This document shows, one piece after another, positions 8,023-15,149 of a stretch of DNA of 20,269 nt. How positions within the stretch are numbered: position 1 is the first letter of the stretch; each line of letters starts with the position of its first letter. Origin of the DNA: Bifidobacterium breve (GTDB lineage Bacteria > Actinomycetota > Acidimicrobiia > Acidimicrobiales > Ilumatobacteraceae); contig CAMDER010000014.1 in assembly GCA_945896935.1 (NCBI GenBank), forward strand, positions 1 to 20,269, given 5' to 3'. The notes under the pieces are model-generated. The model was not told where the DNA came from and made no database searches. It saw only the letters and a list, made by a program, of their open reading frames with translations. The position numbers were made by a program, and so were the translations under genes.

Positions 8023-8441
8023 GTGCGACGCCCTTTGGGCGTGGCGCCGGTTTTTTGCATCGCTGAACCGATAAAGCCGCCGATCACTCCGACGGTCAAG
8101 GTGACGGTCAAGTTAAAAAAGACACCGAGCCATCGCACTTCGCCGCCACGTGCCAATTTGACGATGATAAAGATTGTTTGCGGAATGATGTAACTCAACG
8201 CTGCTGTCACGATTGCATGCGAAAGCGGAGTGCGGCGTTGTTGATGCCACGCGGCGACCGCTGCGCCTAGTAAGAAGCCAATTGCGGCGCACAGCGACAA
8301 AATGACTGCGATGCCACTATCAGAAAAAATTCGGGCGGCTATTGAAAATGGAACTGCAAAAACTAGTGCGACGGTGGCGCCAGACTTAATTGCCTGAGTG
8401 TCCCAACGAGACGGTGTTGAGCTTGACGAAGTCGAACTCAT
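8019..8441 (-). CDS. Small integral membrane protein, about four helices (140 residues)
   Basis: I do not recognise the family. After a Ser/Thr-rich N-terminus there are four hydrophobic stretches (about residues 20-40, 44-64, 78-96 and 106-126), broken by WHQQRR and KLARGGEVRW, and a basic tail (KTGATPKGRRT). ATG 8441 was chosen over GTG 8447 because it gives a 4-base ATGA overlap with the upstream flavoprotein stop. The same arrangement links its own stop to the kinase start. Its locked position between the alkyl-DHAP-synthase-like gene and the kinase suggests a role in lipid or polyol handling at the membrane, but it is not a GlpF-type channel (no NPA motifs). Confidence 0.75.
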   Translation of the reverse strand: MSSTSSSSTPSRWDTQAIKSGATVALVFAVPFSIAARIFSDSGIAVILSLCAAIGFLLGAAVAAWHQQRRTPLSHAIVTAALSYIIPQTIFIIVKLARGGEVRWLGVFFNLTVTLTVGVIGGFIGSAMQKTGATPKGRRT

Positions 8442-9958
8442 GGCCACTGCGTTGCCTCCAAATAGTCGGGTAGGGGTAGTCCCATCTTGCCAGGATTCAA
8501 GATGCCCTGCGGATCAAGTGAGTTTTTCATGGCAACCAGCACGCCAAAGGCAGAACCGAGCGCCTCTTGTACAAATCGGGAACGATTCATTCCGACGCCG
8601 TGGTGGTGACTGAGGTTGCCGCCGCTCGCAAGAACGGCACGAGTGCCCGCATCCCAAAGCGCCACATAGGTTTTTTCGACTTCTTCGGCTGGGGGATTGG
8701 CAGCAAAAGTGAAATACAAACAAGCGCCGTCGATGTAACTATGCGATAAATGGCAAGTTGACGATCGGGCGTGCGGGACTTTCAGCATTGCTTCGCGAGT
8801 GGCGTTGAAGATTGCTGGAAGAGTTGACCACGGCGCAGCGATTTCCATGGTGTCAACGACAAAACCTTTTTTAGTGAGGGCTTGTAGCGCGCTGGTGTCA
8901 TTGCGGTGATGCATCCAACGTTCGACTGTTTCGATATCGCGAGGTATACATCCGATCGTCGCGAGACATTCTTCTTCAACGATGTTCATCGACGCGGTCA
9001 CTGATGCGACGTCACCTTCGTCTAATACGAGAAGTGCGCACACCACTCCGTCGCCACCTTGGCCGCGTTGGCTTTCGGGTGCGTCGTACAAACGGAGCAC
9101 TGCTGGTGTTGCGCCACGTCGCATAATTCGACGGCAGGCATCGAGGCCGTCTTCGAATGTGGAGAATCCAAATGCGGCGCGACGTTCAAGCGTGGCAACT
9201 GGGTGACACTTGAGCCACACCCGAGTGACGACGCCAAGAGTTCCTTCGCTACCAATGAAGATTTGATTGAGGTCTGGCCCGCTGGCACCACGAGGCGATC
9301 CACCAGTTTTGATGATCTTGCCATCGGCCAGGACAACTTCAAGCGCGACCACCATGTCTTCGATCTTGCCGTATCGAGTTGAGTATTGGCCAGCACCGCG
9401 ACAGGCAACCCAGCCACCGACGGTCGCAATATCAAAACTTTGTGGATAGTGGCCAACCGTGAATCCCAAAGACTGAATGTGGGCCTCAAGGTCGGGTCCG
9501 AAAGTTCCTGGCAAAACCTCAACCGTTAACGACTCATCGTCAAGTGCGACGACGCCTTGCATTGCGGTGGTATCCAAGATGACTCCACCATAAAGCGGAA
9601 TTGACGCGCCACAAACACCGCTACGTCCGCCGGCAGCAGTCACTGGAATGCGCTGTTCGTTGCAGTACGACAAGACGTGCGAGACCTGTTCGGTTGATGT
9701 GGGTCGACAAATTGCTGCCGCTCGGGTTGGCACCTCGCCAGCGAGTGCCCAATGCATCGTGAGCGGCCACCAATCGCGACTAGCAAGAGCGGTTTCAATC
9801 GGAGCGGTGATGGTCTCGCAAATGTTCTGGAGTTCAGAGATTTGTTGAGTTGTCAGAGCGACTGTTTTGTGCTGCAAATGATTTCGTGCGGGTGTTTGCT
9901 CATCTTGCACGAGATCAATGGGTGAGGTGATCTCACGGGAAAAAGTTTTACCGTTCAT
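8438..9958 (-). CDS. agpS: FAD-binding oxidase of the alkyldihydroxyacetonephosphate synthase (AGPS) type
   Basis: AGPS swaps the acyl chain of acyl-DHAP for a fatty alcohol to make an ether lipid precursor. The vanillyl-alcohol-oxidase-type FAD domain shows GGRSGVCGAS (110-119), FDIATVGGWVACRGAGQYS (175-193) and PRGASGPDLNQIFIGSEGT (222-240). The cap domain has the features that separate AGPS from lactate and glycolate oxidases: the RLYD Arg at about 289, VDTMEIAAPW (368-377), HLSHSY (403-408) and the histidine cluster SHHHGVG (450-456). The C-terminus has LDPQGILNPGK. No peroxisomal targeting is expected in bacteria. It starts 12 bases after glpD with a GCGGAGAT Shine-Dalgarno sequence. Ether-lipid synthesis is inferred; a related flavoenzyme with another substrate is possible. 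Confidence 0.8.
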   Translation of the reverse strand: MNGKTFSREITSPIDLVQDEQTPARNHLQHKTVALTTQQISELQNICETITAPIETALASRDWWPLTMHWALAGEVPTRAAAICRPTSTEQVSHVLSYCNEQRIPVTAAGGRSGVCGASIPLYGGVILDTTAMQGVVALDDESLTVEVLPGTFGPDLEAHIQSLGFTVGHYPQSFDIATVGGWVACRGAGQYSTRYGKIEDMVVALEVVLADGKIIKTGGSPRGASGPDLNQIFIGSEGTLGVVTRVWLKCHPVATLERRAAFGFSTFEDGLDACRRIMRRGATPAVLRLYDAPESQRGQGGDGVVCALLVLDEGDVASVTASMNIVEEECLATIGCIPRDIETVERWMHHRNDTSALQALTKKGFVVDTMEIAAPWSTLPAIFNATREAMLKVPHARSSTCHLSHSYIDGACLYFTFAANPPAEEVEKTYVALWDAGTRAVLASGGNLSHHHGVGMNRSRFVQEALGSAFGVLVAMKNSLDPQGILNPGKMGLPLPDYLEATQWP

Positions 9959-9970
9959 GTGAATCTCCGC

Positions 9971-11707
9971 TCAGGAATACAGTTCTGTCTCGGGCAACGT
10001 GCCCATCGTTGCTTCGTGCTCGCAGATTTCTTGGAATGCCTGCACTTCTTGTTCAATTCTATGTTCGTCCCATTGGGCATAGGGTGCAACGAGTTCGGCG
10101 ACTGACTTGGCAGTAACTCGAGTTGCTTCTCGATCAAAGAGCAAGGCTCGGGTGCGACGTGAGAGAATGTCATCAAGCGTCAGTGCCATCTCATGGATGA
10201 CTGAAAATACTGCTTCGGCCTTGATGTATGGCAAGCCAGGTACGAGTGCTTCAGACAATTGCGGATTGGCAGTGATCAATTCTTGAACGAGGGCAACATC
10301 AGATCCATAACGATGTGAGAGATGAGCTTCAGCAGAACCCTCAACACGTGGTTCTTTGTAACCATGCGCTCCGTGAAGCTTTAAATTCTTGGTGCGACAT
10401 TTCTTGATCTGTGTCGTCAACGTTGATTGTGAATTTCTTTCGAGAACTTTGAGTGCCGCATCAACGGTGTCTTGGGCCATTTCGCGATACGTCGTTAACT
10501 TACCGCCAGTCACGGTGATGATGCCAGAGTCACTCGTGAGCACCACATGTCGACGCGAGAGGTCGGCAGTTCGCGCTGCTTTTCCGCCTTTGCCGGTTCC
10601 TTCTTCAGCATTGACTTGTTTGACGAGTGGACGTAATCCTGCCCAAACTCCAGTGACATCCTCGGCGGTGATTCCGGTCGTGACGCTGGCGTTTAGCGCG
10701 CGCAAGACATAGTCAATATCGTCTTTTGTGCACTGCGGATCGTCGACTGGACCTTGATAATCGGTGTCGGTCGTGCCGATATATGTATGAGTGAACGTTC
10801 CATCAGGCTTTGGGCCCCACGGAACAACAAACAGACTGCGCTTGTCTTTGGGAACAGGGATGATGACGGCAATGTCATTGCGAACCTTTTCCCACGGCAC
10901 GGTGACATGAACACCTTTGGCTGGCCGAATTGTGTCGGGGTCAATACCGTCTTCAAGTGAGCGCACTGCATCAGTCCAAACACCAGCAGCGTTGATAACG
11001 ACATGGGCCCGAACATCAAATTGCTCGCCGTCGCACATAACTGAAACGCCCGTGGTTTGTCCAAAATCTGAGCGCAAGATATTGGTAACTGCACACTGAT
11101 TGATCACTGCAGCTCCATGATCGGCAGCAGAGCGCGCCATGGTGATACATAAGCGAGCGTCATCAGCTTGCGCGTCGTAATAGATGTATGCCGAAGCCAA
11201 ACGCTGACTAGGCATAGTGGGCATGTGTGCGAGAGCCTTTTGTTTGCGCAATCGCCGGTGAATTTTGCCGATACGTGCGCCGCCCGTGATGTCGTACATC
11301 CACAATGCCGAACCAAGAGCTCGCGCAATTTTGCGCGACACGACTCCATCTTTGGTGAGGATCGGTAGCAAGAAGGGGAGAAGAGAAACCAAGTGCGGCG
11401 CGTTGCGACGTAGGCGTTGACGTTCATACAGCGCTTCATAAACCAAACGAACTTCACCTTGTTGCAGATAGCGCAGTCCGCCATGAATCAGTTTTGAACT
11501 TTTTGAAGAAGTGCCTGAGGCGAAGTCGTGTCGCTCAACAAGTGCAGTTCGCAAGCCTCGAGATGCGGCATCGAGCGCCACGCCGAGACCGGTGATGCCC
11601 CCACCCACGACAATCACGTCGAATTGCTCGGTGGCAAGGCGCTGACGCATAGCCGATCGATTGAACTGGTGAGGGGATGACACGCTGGGCACATGGCGAG
11701 AGTACAA
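9971..11707 (-). CDS. glpD: Aerobic glycerol-3-phosphate dehydrogenase (GlpD)
   Basis: This membrane-associated flavoprotein oxidises glycerol-3-phosphate to DHAP and passes electrons to the quinone pool. The FAD-binding Rossmann motif is VVGGGITGLG. It is followed by the GlpD signature FASGTSSKSSKLIHGGLRYLQ, here split over FASGTSS and KLIHGGLRYLQQGE, then ARLCITMARSAADHG, AAGVWTD, GLRPLV and TGGKLTTYREMA. A C-terminal helical domain completes a normal length. The start is uncertain. TTG 11707 is the longest. GTG 11692 has a TACTCT hexamer 6 bases upstream and ATG 11650 is the shortest, but family members carry conserved residues before the QRL-EQFDV segment, favouring an upstream start. First gene of the minus-strand operon, divergent from the PerR-like regulator. 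Confidence 0.92.
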   Translation of the reverse strand: MYSRHVPSVSSPHQFNRSAMRQRLATEQFDVIVVGGGITGLGVALDAASRGLRTALVERHDFASGTSSKSSKLIHGGLRYLQQGEVRLVYEALYERQRLRRNAPHLVSLLPFLLPILTKDGVVSRKIARALGSALWMYDITGGARIGKIHRRLRKQKALAHMPTMPSQRLASAYIYYDAQADDARLCITMARSAADHGAAVINQCAVTNILRSDFGQTTGVSVMCDGEQFDVRAHVVINAAGVWTDAVRSLEDGIDPDTIRPAKGVHVTVPWEKVRNDIAVIIPVPKDKRSLFVVPWGPKPDGTFTHTYIGTTDTDYQGPVDDPQCTKDDIDYVLRALNASVTTGITAEDVTGVWAGLRPLVKQVNAEEGTGKGGKAARTADLSRRHVVLTSDSGIITVTGGKLTTYREMAQDTVDAALKVLERNSQSTLTTQIKKCRTKNLKLHGAHGYKEPRVEGSAEAHLSHRYGSDVALVQELITANPQLSEALVPGLPYIKAEAVFSVIHEMALTLDDILSRRTRALLFDREATRVTAKSVAELVAPYAQWDEHRIEQEVQAFQEICEHEATMGTLPETELYS

Positions 11708-11734
11708 CGCCCAGCCCCGAGGTGCCCTGTGAGA

Positions 11735-11786
11735 CAGATTTCACGAGTTGTTAATCTGCATTGATTGCTAACTAGCACGAAATCTG
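11735..11786. promoter_or_regulatory. Dyad-symmetric intergenic region between glpD and the PerR-like gene
   Basis: CAGATTTC (11735-11742) and GAAATCTG (11779-11786) are a perfect 8-base inverted repeat. A second pair, GTTA (11750-11753) and TAAC (11769-11772), shares nearly the same centre at about 11761. The right outer arm ends 3 bases before the regulator's ATG. This is a plausible operator for autoregulation or for glpD. It does not match the Bacillus PerR box closely. Confidence 0.35.
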
Positions 11787-11789
11787 ACT

Positions 11790-12212
11790 ATGGTTCGGCA
11801 GGTGAAATCACCCATCGAGCTCACTGACGCCTTTCATGCCAATGGCCTCAAGGTCACTCCGCAACGGCAATTGATTTTTCGTCTGATGCACGACAACACG
11901 ATGCATCCCACCGCCGAGACACTGTTTTCAGATGCCAGCACTCAAATGCCCGGTATCTCGTTGCGCACCGTGTACCAAACCTTGACCGACCTCGCCGCGA
12001 TGGGTGAGTTGCGTTTGATTGATGTCGGTGCAGGTGCCGTTCGCTTTGATCCAAATGTCGATGACCATCATCACGTCGTGTGTGAACTGTGTGGCGATGT
12101 GCGTGACGTCTATGTCGCGGACTCGCAGAACCTGAGCATTGACGGTCTTGACGGATTCGCCATTGATTCAACATCAATCTTGTTCCATGGTTCATGTGCA
12201 AAATGCGCCTGA
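11790..12212 (+). CDS. perR: Fur-family transcriptional regulator, PerR-like peroxide sensor
   Basis: This is a winged-helix repressor with a metal-binding dimerisation domain. The DNA-binding half includes VTPQRQLIF and SLRTVYQTLTDL. The structural zinc site is complete: CELC (98-101) and CAKC (136-139). Residues at the regulatory metal site align with B. subtilis PerR: His39 (MHPTAE), Asp87 (RFDPN), His93, His95 and Asp106. Asp rather than Glu at these positions is the hallmark of peroxide sensing, by metal-catalysed His oxidation. The rubrerythrin directly downstream supports this. There is no Shine-Dalgarno sequence before ATG 11790. It is divergent from glpD. The peroxide-sensing assignment is an inference from residue matches. 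Confidence 0.8.
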   Translation: MVRQVKSPIELTDAFHANGLKVTPQRQLIFRLMHDNTMHPTAETLFSDASTQMPGISLRTVYQTLTDLAAMGELRLIDVGAGAVRFDPNVDDHHHVVCELCGDVRDVYVADSQNLSIDGLDGFAIDSTSILFHGSCAKCA

Positions 12213-12225
12213 ATTGACAACAGGT

Positions 12226-12250
12226 TTCTTGAGCGTCTTGCGTTCAAGAA
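12226..12250 (+). terminator. Hairpin between the PerR-like gene and rubrerythrin (terminator or operator)
   Basis: TTCTTGA (12226-12232) and TCAAGAA (12244-12250) are perfect arms. With inner G-C and G-U pairs the stem reaches 11 pairs around a 3-base loop. No T run follows, so it may be an actinobacterial terminator without a U tract, or a dyad operator for the rubrerythrin promoter. Confidence 0.4.
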
Positions 12251-12294
12251 GTTCAGCAAGTTAACAACCCACAACCCATGAAAGAGAGAATGTC

Positions 12295-12708
12295 ATGAGC
12301 CTCCACGGCACCAAGACTCACGAAAACCTCAAGGAGGCGTTCGCCGGCGAGAGCCAGGCCAACCGTCGTTACTTGTGGTTCGCACAGAAGGCCGACATCG
12401 AGGGCTACCCCGACGCTGCTGCATTGTTCCGTTCAGTCGCCGAAGGCGAAACCGGGCACGCACACGGTCACCTCGATTACTTGGCCGAAGTCGGCGACCC
12501 CGCTTCGGGTGAGCCCATCGGTGAAACCGAAGCCAACTTCAAGGCTTCAATCGCCGGCGAGACCTACGAGTACACCCAGATGTACCCAGGCTTTGCCAAG
12601 ACCGCTCGCGACGAAGGCTTTGCCGAAATCTCGGATTGGTTTGAAACTTTGGCTCGCGCCGAGAAGAGCCACGCTGGTCGTTTCCAGCAGGGCCTCGACG
12701 CACTCTGA
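12295..12708 (+). CDS. rbr: Rubrerythrin-type diiron protein lacking the rubredoxin domain
   Basis: Rubrerythrins reduce hydrogen peroxide to water in the cytosol at a diiron centre. All iron ligands are visible: Glu19 (GESQANRRY), Glu52 and His55 (EGETGH), Glu89 and Glu92 (AGETYEY), and Glu123 with His126 (EKSH). At 137 residues the protein ends right after the four-helix domain, so the usual C-terminal rubredoxin electron donor is absent and electrons must come from a separate partner. The Fe-S protein downstream is one candidate. A purine-rich GAAAGAGAG sequence precedes the ATG. Codon use is more C-ending than in its neighbours, which suggests high expression. A strong terminator follows. 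Confidence 0.9.
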   Translation: MSLHGTKTHENLKEAFAGESQANRRYLWFAQKADIEGYPDAAALFRSVAEGETGHAHGHLDYLAEVGDPASGEPIGETEANFKASIAGETYEYTQMYPGFAKTARDEGFAEISDWFETLARAEKSHAGRFQQGLDAL

Positions 12709-12728
12709 GTTTCTTGTCAGTGAATGTT

Positions 12729-12786
12729 GTTGGGGTGCTCGACCGATGTTGAGCACCCCAACATGTTCTGCAGTGTTTTTATTTTT
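12729..12786 (+). terminator. Rho-independent-type terminator after rubrerythrin
   Basis: GTTGGGGTGCTC (12729-12740) and GAGCACCCCAAC (12751-12762) are perfect 12-base arms around a 10-base loop. A T-rich stretch follows at 12775-12786. Some read-through into the Fe-S protein gene, 31 bases beyond, cannot be excluded. Confidence 0.85.
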
Positions 12787-12816
12787 CCCAAACTTCAAAC
12801 CGAATGAGATCTCCCC

Positions 12817-14133
12817 ATGACGATTACTTACGATCCCAAGCATCCGAAGTATCTCGATGAGAAAGACGTGCGCGACGAACTGACTCGTGTTTACGATCTA
12901 TGTCACGGTTGTCGTTTGTGCTTCAAGTTCTGCACATCTTTTCCGACCCTTTTTGATTTCATTGATCAGCACGAAGACCAAGATGCTGGCCGACTGACAC
13001 CAGCTCAGCAAGATCAAGTGATTGATGAGTGTTTCCAATGTAAATTGTGTTATGTCAACTGCCCGTATATTCCCGGACAAAGCGAATGGGAACTTGATTT
13101 CCCGCGTTTGATGTTGCGCGCTGACTCGATGCGCCACAAGAACGATCAAGTGTCTTTGCGTGACAAGGTCACCACCAACGTGTTGGGCCACACCGATTTG
13201 ATTGGCAAAGTTGCCGTAAAGACTGCTCCTCTCATGAACAAAATGATGGGTGCAAAGCCAGGTTCGCTGATTCGTAAAGCCATTGAAGTGACCTCGGGCG
13301 TTTCCAGTGAACGAGTGTTGCCGCCTTTTGCGAAGCAACGATTCACAACATGGTTTAACCGCCGCCCCAAATTGAAAATCGGCAAGCGTCAGGGACGCGT
13401 TGCACTTTTCCCAACATGCCTCGTTGAGTACCAGGCCCCCGAAGTGGGTCAGGACCTCATCAAGGTCTACGAACGTAATGGCATTGAATGTTCTTTGGCT
13501 GATACGACGCAGTGTTGTGGCGCCCCGTTCTTGCACAGTGGCGATATTGACAACTTCACCAAGATTGCCGAGAAAAATGTCAAAGCACTCGCGAATACCG
13601 TTCGCAAGGGCAACGACATCGTGGTGCCTCAACCCACGTGTGGATATGTCTTAAAGAAGGACTATCTCGACTACGTAGGTGGCCCCGATGCCGAACTCGT
13701 TGCGGCCCATACCTTTGATGCGAGCGAATACCTGATGAAGATACATAAGGCCGATGGCACTGCTTTAGATACTGAGTTCAATGGTGACGTTCCCGAGTCG
13801 ATTACCTATCACACTCCATGCCATTTGCGTGCGCAAAATATCGGTTTGAAGAGCCGCGACTTGATGAAACTCACTGGTGCAAAAATCAAACTCGTCCAAC
13901 AGTGTTCGGGCATCGATGGTATGTGGGGTCTTCGTGCAGAAAATGCTGAACTCTCGATTCCGATTGGTCAAAAACTTGGCGCCGAAATTATCAAGGCCGA
14001 TAGTGATGTCGTGACTGGCGATTGTCATTTGGCCAACGGTGCGATCAATGAACAAACGGGTCGAGTTTCGTTACACCCGATTCAGTTGGTTGCTCGTGCC
14101 TACGGAATTCCTGAAGAACAACCCCTGAAGTAA
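12817..14133 (+). CDS. Two-cluster 4Fe-4S protein with CCG domains (GlpC/heterodisulfide-reductase-like)
   Basis: Two ferredoxin-type motifs lie near the N-terminus: Cys29, 32, 35, 39 (CHGCRLCFKFC) and Cys72, 75, 78, 82 (CFQCKLCYVNCP). The C-terminal half has two Cys-rich CCG-type domains. The first has Cys201, CCG at 233-235 and Cys275. The second has Cys335 (TPCHLRAQNIG), a divergent QQCSGIDG (361-368) in place of CCG, and Cys403. Proteins of this build pass electrons between flavoproteins, quinones or disulfides. This version typically sits beside rubrerythrin and DUF3501, as here, so it is more likely the electron donor or partner of the peroxide-reducing rubrerythrin than the anaerobic GlpC, although a glpD gene is close by on the other strand. 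It is 438 residues with no membrane segment. Confidence 0.85.
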   Translation: MTITYDPKHPKYLDEKDVRDELTRVYDLCHGCRLCFKFCTSFPTLFDFIDQHEDQDAGRLTPAQQDQVIDECFQCKLCYVNCPYIPGQSEWELDFPRLMLRADSMRHKNDQVSLRDKVTTNVLGHTDLIGKVAVKTAPLMNKMMGAKPGSLIRKAIEVTSGVSSERVLPPFAKQRFTTWFNRRPKLKIGKRQGRVALFPTCLVEYQAPEVGQDLIKVYERNGIECSLADTTQCCGAPFLHSGDIDNFTKIAEKNVKALANTVRKGNDIVVPQPTCGYVLKKDYLDYVGGPDAELVAAHTFDASEYLMKIHKADGTALDTEFNGDVPESITYHTPCHLRAQNIGLKSRDLMKLTGAKIKLVQQCSGIDGMWGLRAENAELSIPIGQKLGAEIIKADSDVVTGDCHLANGAINEQTGRVSLHPIQLVARAYGIPEEQPLK

Positions 14134-14151
14134 TTTCTGAAACTGGAGAAT

Positions 14152-14757
14152 ATGATGAATACGTTGACCCCCCGCAAACTTACGTTGTCAGATATCGCCG
14201 ATGTTCGTGCTTACGAGCGTGAGCGCGAAGAATTCAAAGCGCGAGTTCTCTCACTCAAAGAACGTCGCCGGTTATCGCTTGGCACCATTGTCTCGGTGAT
14301 GTTTGAAAATCGTGAGACGATTCGCTATCAGATTCAAGAGATGGCGCGTGTCGAACGGCTGTCGACTGACGAAGAGATCCAAGGCGAAATTGATATTTAT
14401 AATCCGATGATCCCCGAACCCGGGCAGTTGTGTGCGACATTGTTTATTGAGTTGACCAGTGAAGGGCAATTGCAAGAATGGCTCCCCAAACTTGTGGGCA
14501 TTGAGGACACGATTGTGTTTCGTTTGGCCAATGGTCGTGAAGTTGCGGCCAAGACCGAAGCGCAACACGAGAGCCAGTTGACCCGTGACTATGTCACTGC
14601 AGCAGTTCATTATGTGCAGTTCGAGTTCTCGGGCGATGACATTGAAGCATTGGCTCAAGGAGGGGCAGTACTGGCGTGCAACCATCCCGACTATTTGGAA
14701 GAAATCAACTTGTCGTCGGCCAACCTGGCTGAATTTCTTGGTGATTTACGCCCCTAA
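14152..14757 (+). CDS. DUF3501 family protein
   Basis: I recognise the family from a string of features in order: LTLSDIADVRAYE near the N-terminus, ARVLSLKERRRLSLG, MFENRETIRYQIQEM, a YNPMIPEPGQLCATLF block, and a C-terminal VHYVQFEF segment followed by NHPDY. The family has no established biochemical function. It is recurrently found with rubrerythrin and a Fe-S CCG protein, the same order as here, so a role in that redox module is inferred. It is 201 residues, near the family's usual length of about 190-200. It starts 18 bases after the Fe-S gene (ATG 14152 or 14155, behind CTGGAG) and the two are co-transcribed. No metal motif or membrane segment is seen. Confidence 0.85.
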   Translation: MMNTLTPRKLTLSDIADVRAYEREREEFKARVLSLKERRRLSLGTIVSVMFENRETIRYQIQEMARVERLSTDEEIQGEIDIYNPMIPEPGQLCATLFIELTSEGQLQEWLPKLVGIEDTIVFRLANGREVAAKTEAQHESQLTRDYVTAAVHYVQFEFSGDDIEALAQGGAVLACNHPDYLEEINLSSANLAEFLGDLRP

Positions 14758-14839
14758 TCACACTTTTTTGTCCGATCAGCGCAGGTCAGGACGATATTTG
14801 GTCTTGCCTATTCACAAATGTACAAGAGCCTTCTATTGT

Positions 14840-14868
14840 TTCGCACTAAGGGAATTCGTTGCCATAAT
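14840..14868 (+). promoter_or_regulatory. Putative whiB promoter
   Basis: TTCGCA (14840-14845), a 17-base spacer and CATAAT (14863-14868) lie in the 138-base gap before whiB. They predict a short leader that contains the GGAGG Shine-Dalgarno sequence at 14885-14889. Confidence 0.4.
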
Positions 14869-14895
14869 CGGAACGATGTCACTTGGAGGAATCCA

Positions 14896-15126
14896 ATGGA
14901 AGTCATATGGCGGTCGCTGGGATCATGCCGGGGTCTTGACCCTGAAATGTTCTTTCCAGAAACCGAAGAACAGGCCGATATTGCCAAAATGATCTGTCAC
15001 GGGTGCGATGTGCGTATCTCGTGTCTTGAGCATGCGTTGGCAAGTCGAGAAAAAGTTGGTGTTTGGGGCGGTACCACCGAACGCGAACGTCGACGTCTCA
15101 TTCGCCATCGCCGTCGCACTGCCTAA
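14896..15126 (+). CDS. WhiB-family Fe-S transcriptional regulator (76 residues)
   Basis: WhiB proteins are actinobacterial regulators that bind a 4Fe-4S cluster and usually act with the housekeeping sigma factor. The four cluster Cys are at 11 (SCRGLDPEMFFP), 34, 37 and 43 (CHGCDVRISC). The turn motif GVWGGTTERERRRL and the basic tail RHRRRTA complete the family pattern. ATG 14896 is chosen because GGAGG lies 6 bases upstream. A longer frame begins at 14818 but its extra residues do not fit the family. It cannot be assigned to a numbered WhiB class by eye. It ends 23 bases before trpD. Redox or NO sensing is a family property, not shown here. Confidence 0.92.
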   Translation: MEVIWRSLGSCRGLDPEMFFPETEEQADIAKMICHGCDVRISCLEHALASREKVGVWGGTTERERRRLIRHRRRTA

Positions 15127-15136
15127 CGTGTCTCGC

Positions 15137-15142
15137 TAGCCT
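15137..15142 (+). promoter_or_regulatory. Putative -10 element for leaderless trpD
   Basis: TAGCCT fits TANNNT and ends 7 bases before the ATG at 15150. No Shine-Dalgarno sequence is present. The -35 region is weak, so transcription from whiB is also possible. Confidence 0.35.
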
Positions 15143-15149
15143 CAATTGC

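Noticed and set aside
8096..8114. Short direct repeat GACGGTCAAG
   Set aside because: It encodes the TLTV residues of the membrane protein and is explained by coding sequence.
12214..12219. Rubrerythrin promoter based on a perfect TTGACA
   Set aside because: No acceptable -10 lies 16-18 bases downstream; that position falls within the hairpin.
12898..13632. 244-residue minus-strand open frame
   Set aside because: It is fully antisense to the Fe-S protein, whose motifs are all intact. The translation shows no family features.
12817..14133. Anaerobic glycerol-3-phosphate dehydrogenase subunit GlpC
   Set aside because: No glpA or glpB is adjacent and the second CCG motif diverges. The context with rubrerythrin and DUF3501 fits a different Fe-S family better.
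14818..14895. Extended WhiB N-terminus from ATG 14818
   Set aside because: The extra residues do not look like WhiB and cover the putative promoter. ATG 14896 has a GGAGG Shine-Dalgarno sequence 6 bases upstream.
15063..15149. Extended TrpD N-terminus from ATG 15063
   Set aside because: The extension is Ser/Thr/His-rich, overlaps whiB in another frame and has no counterpart in TrpD proteins.
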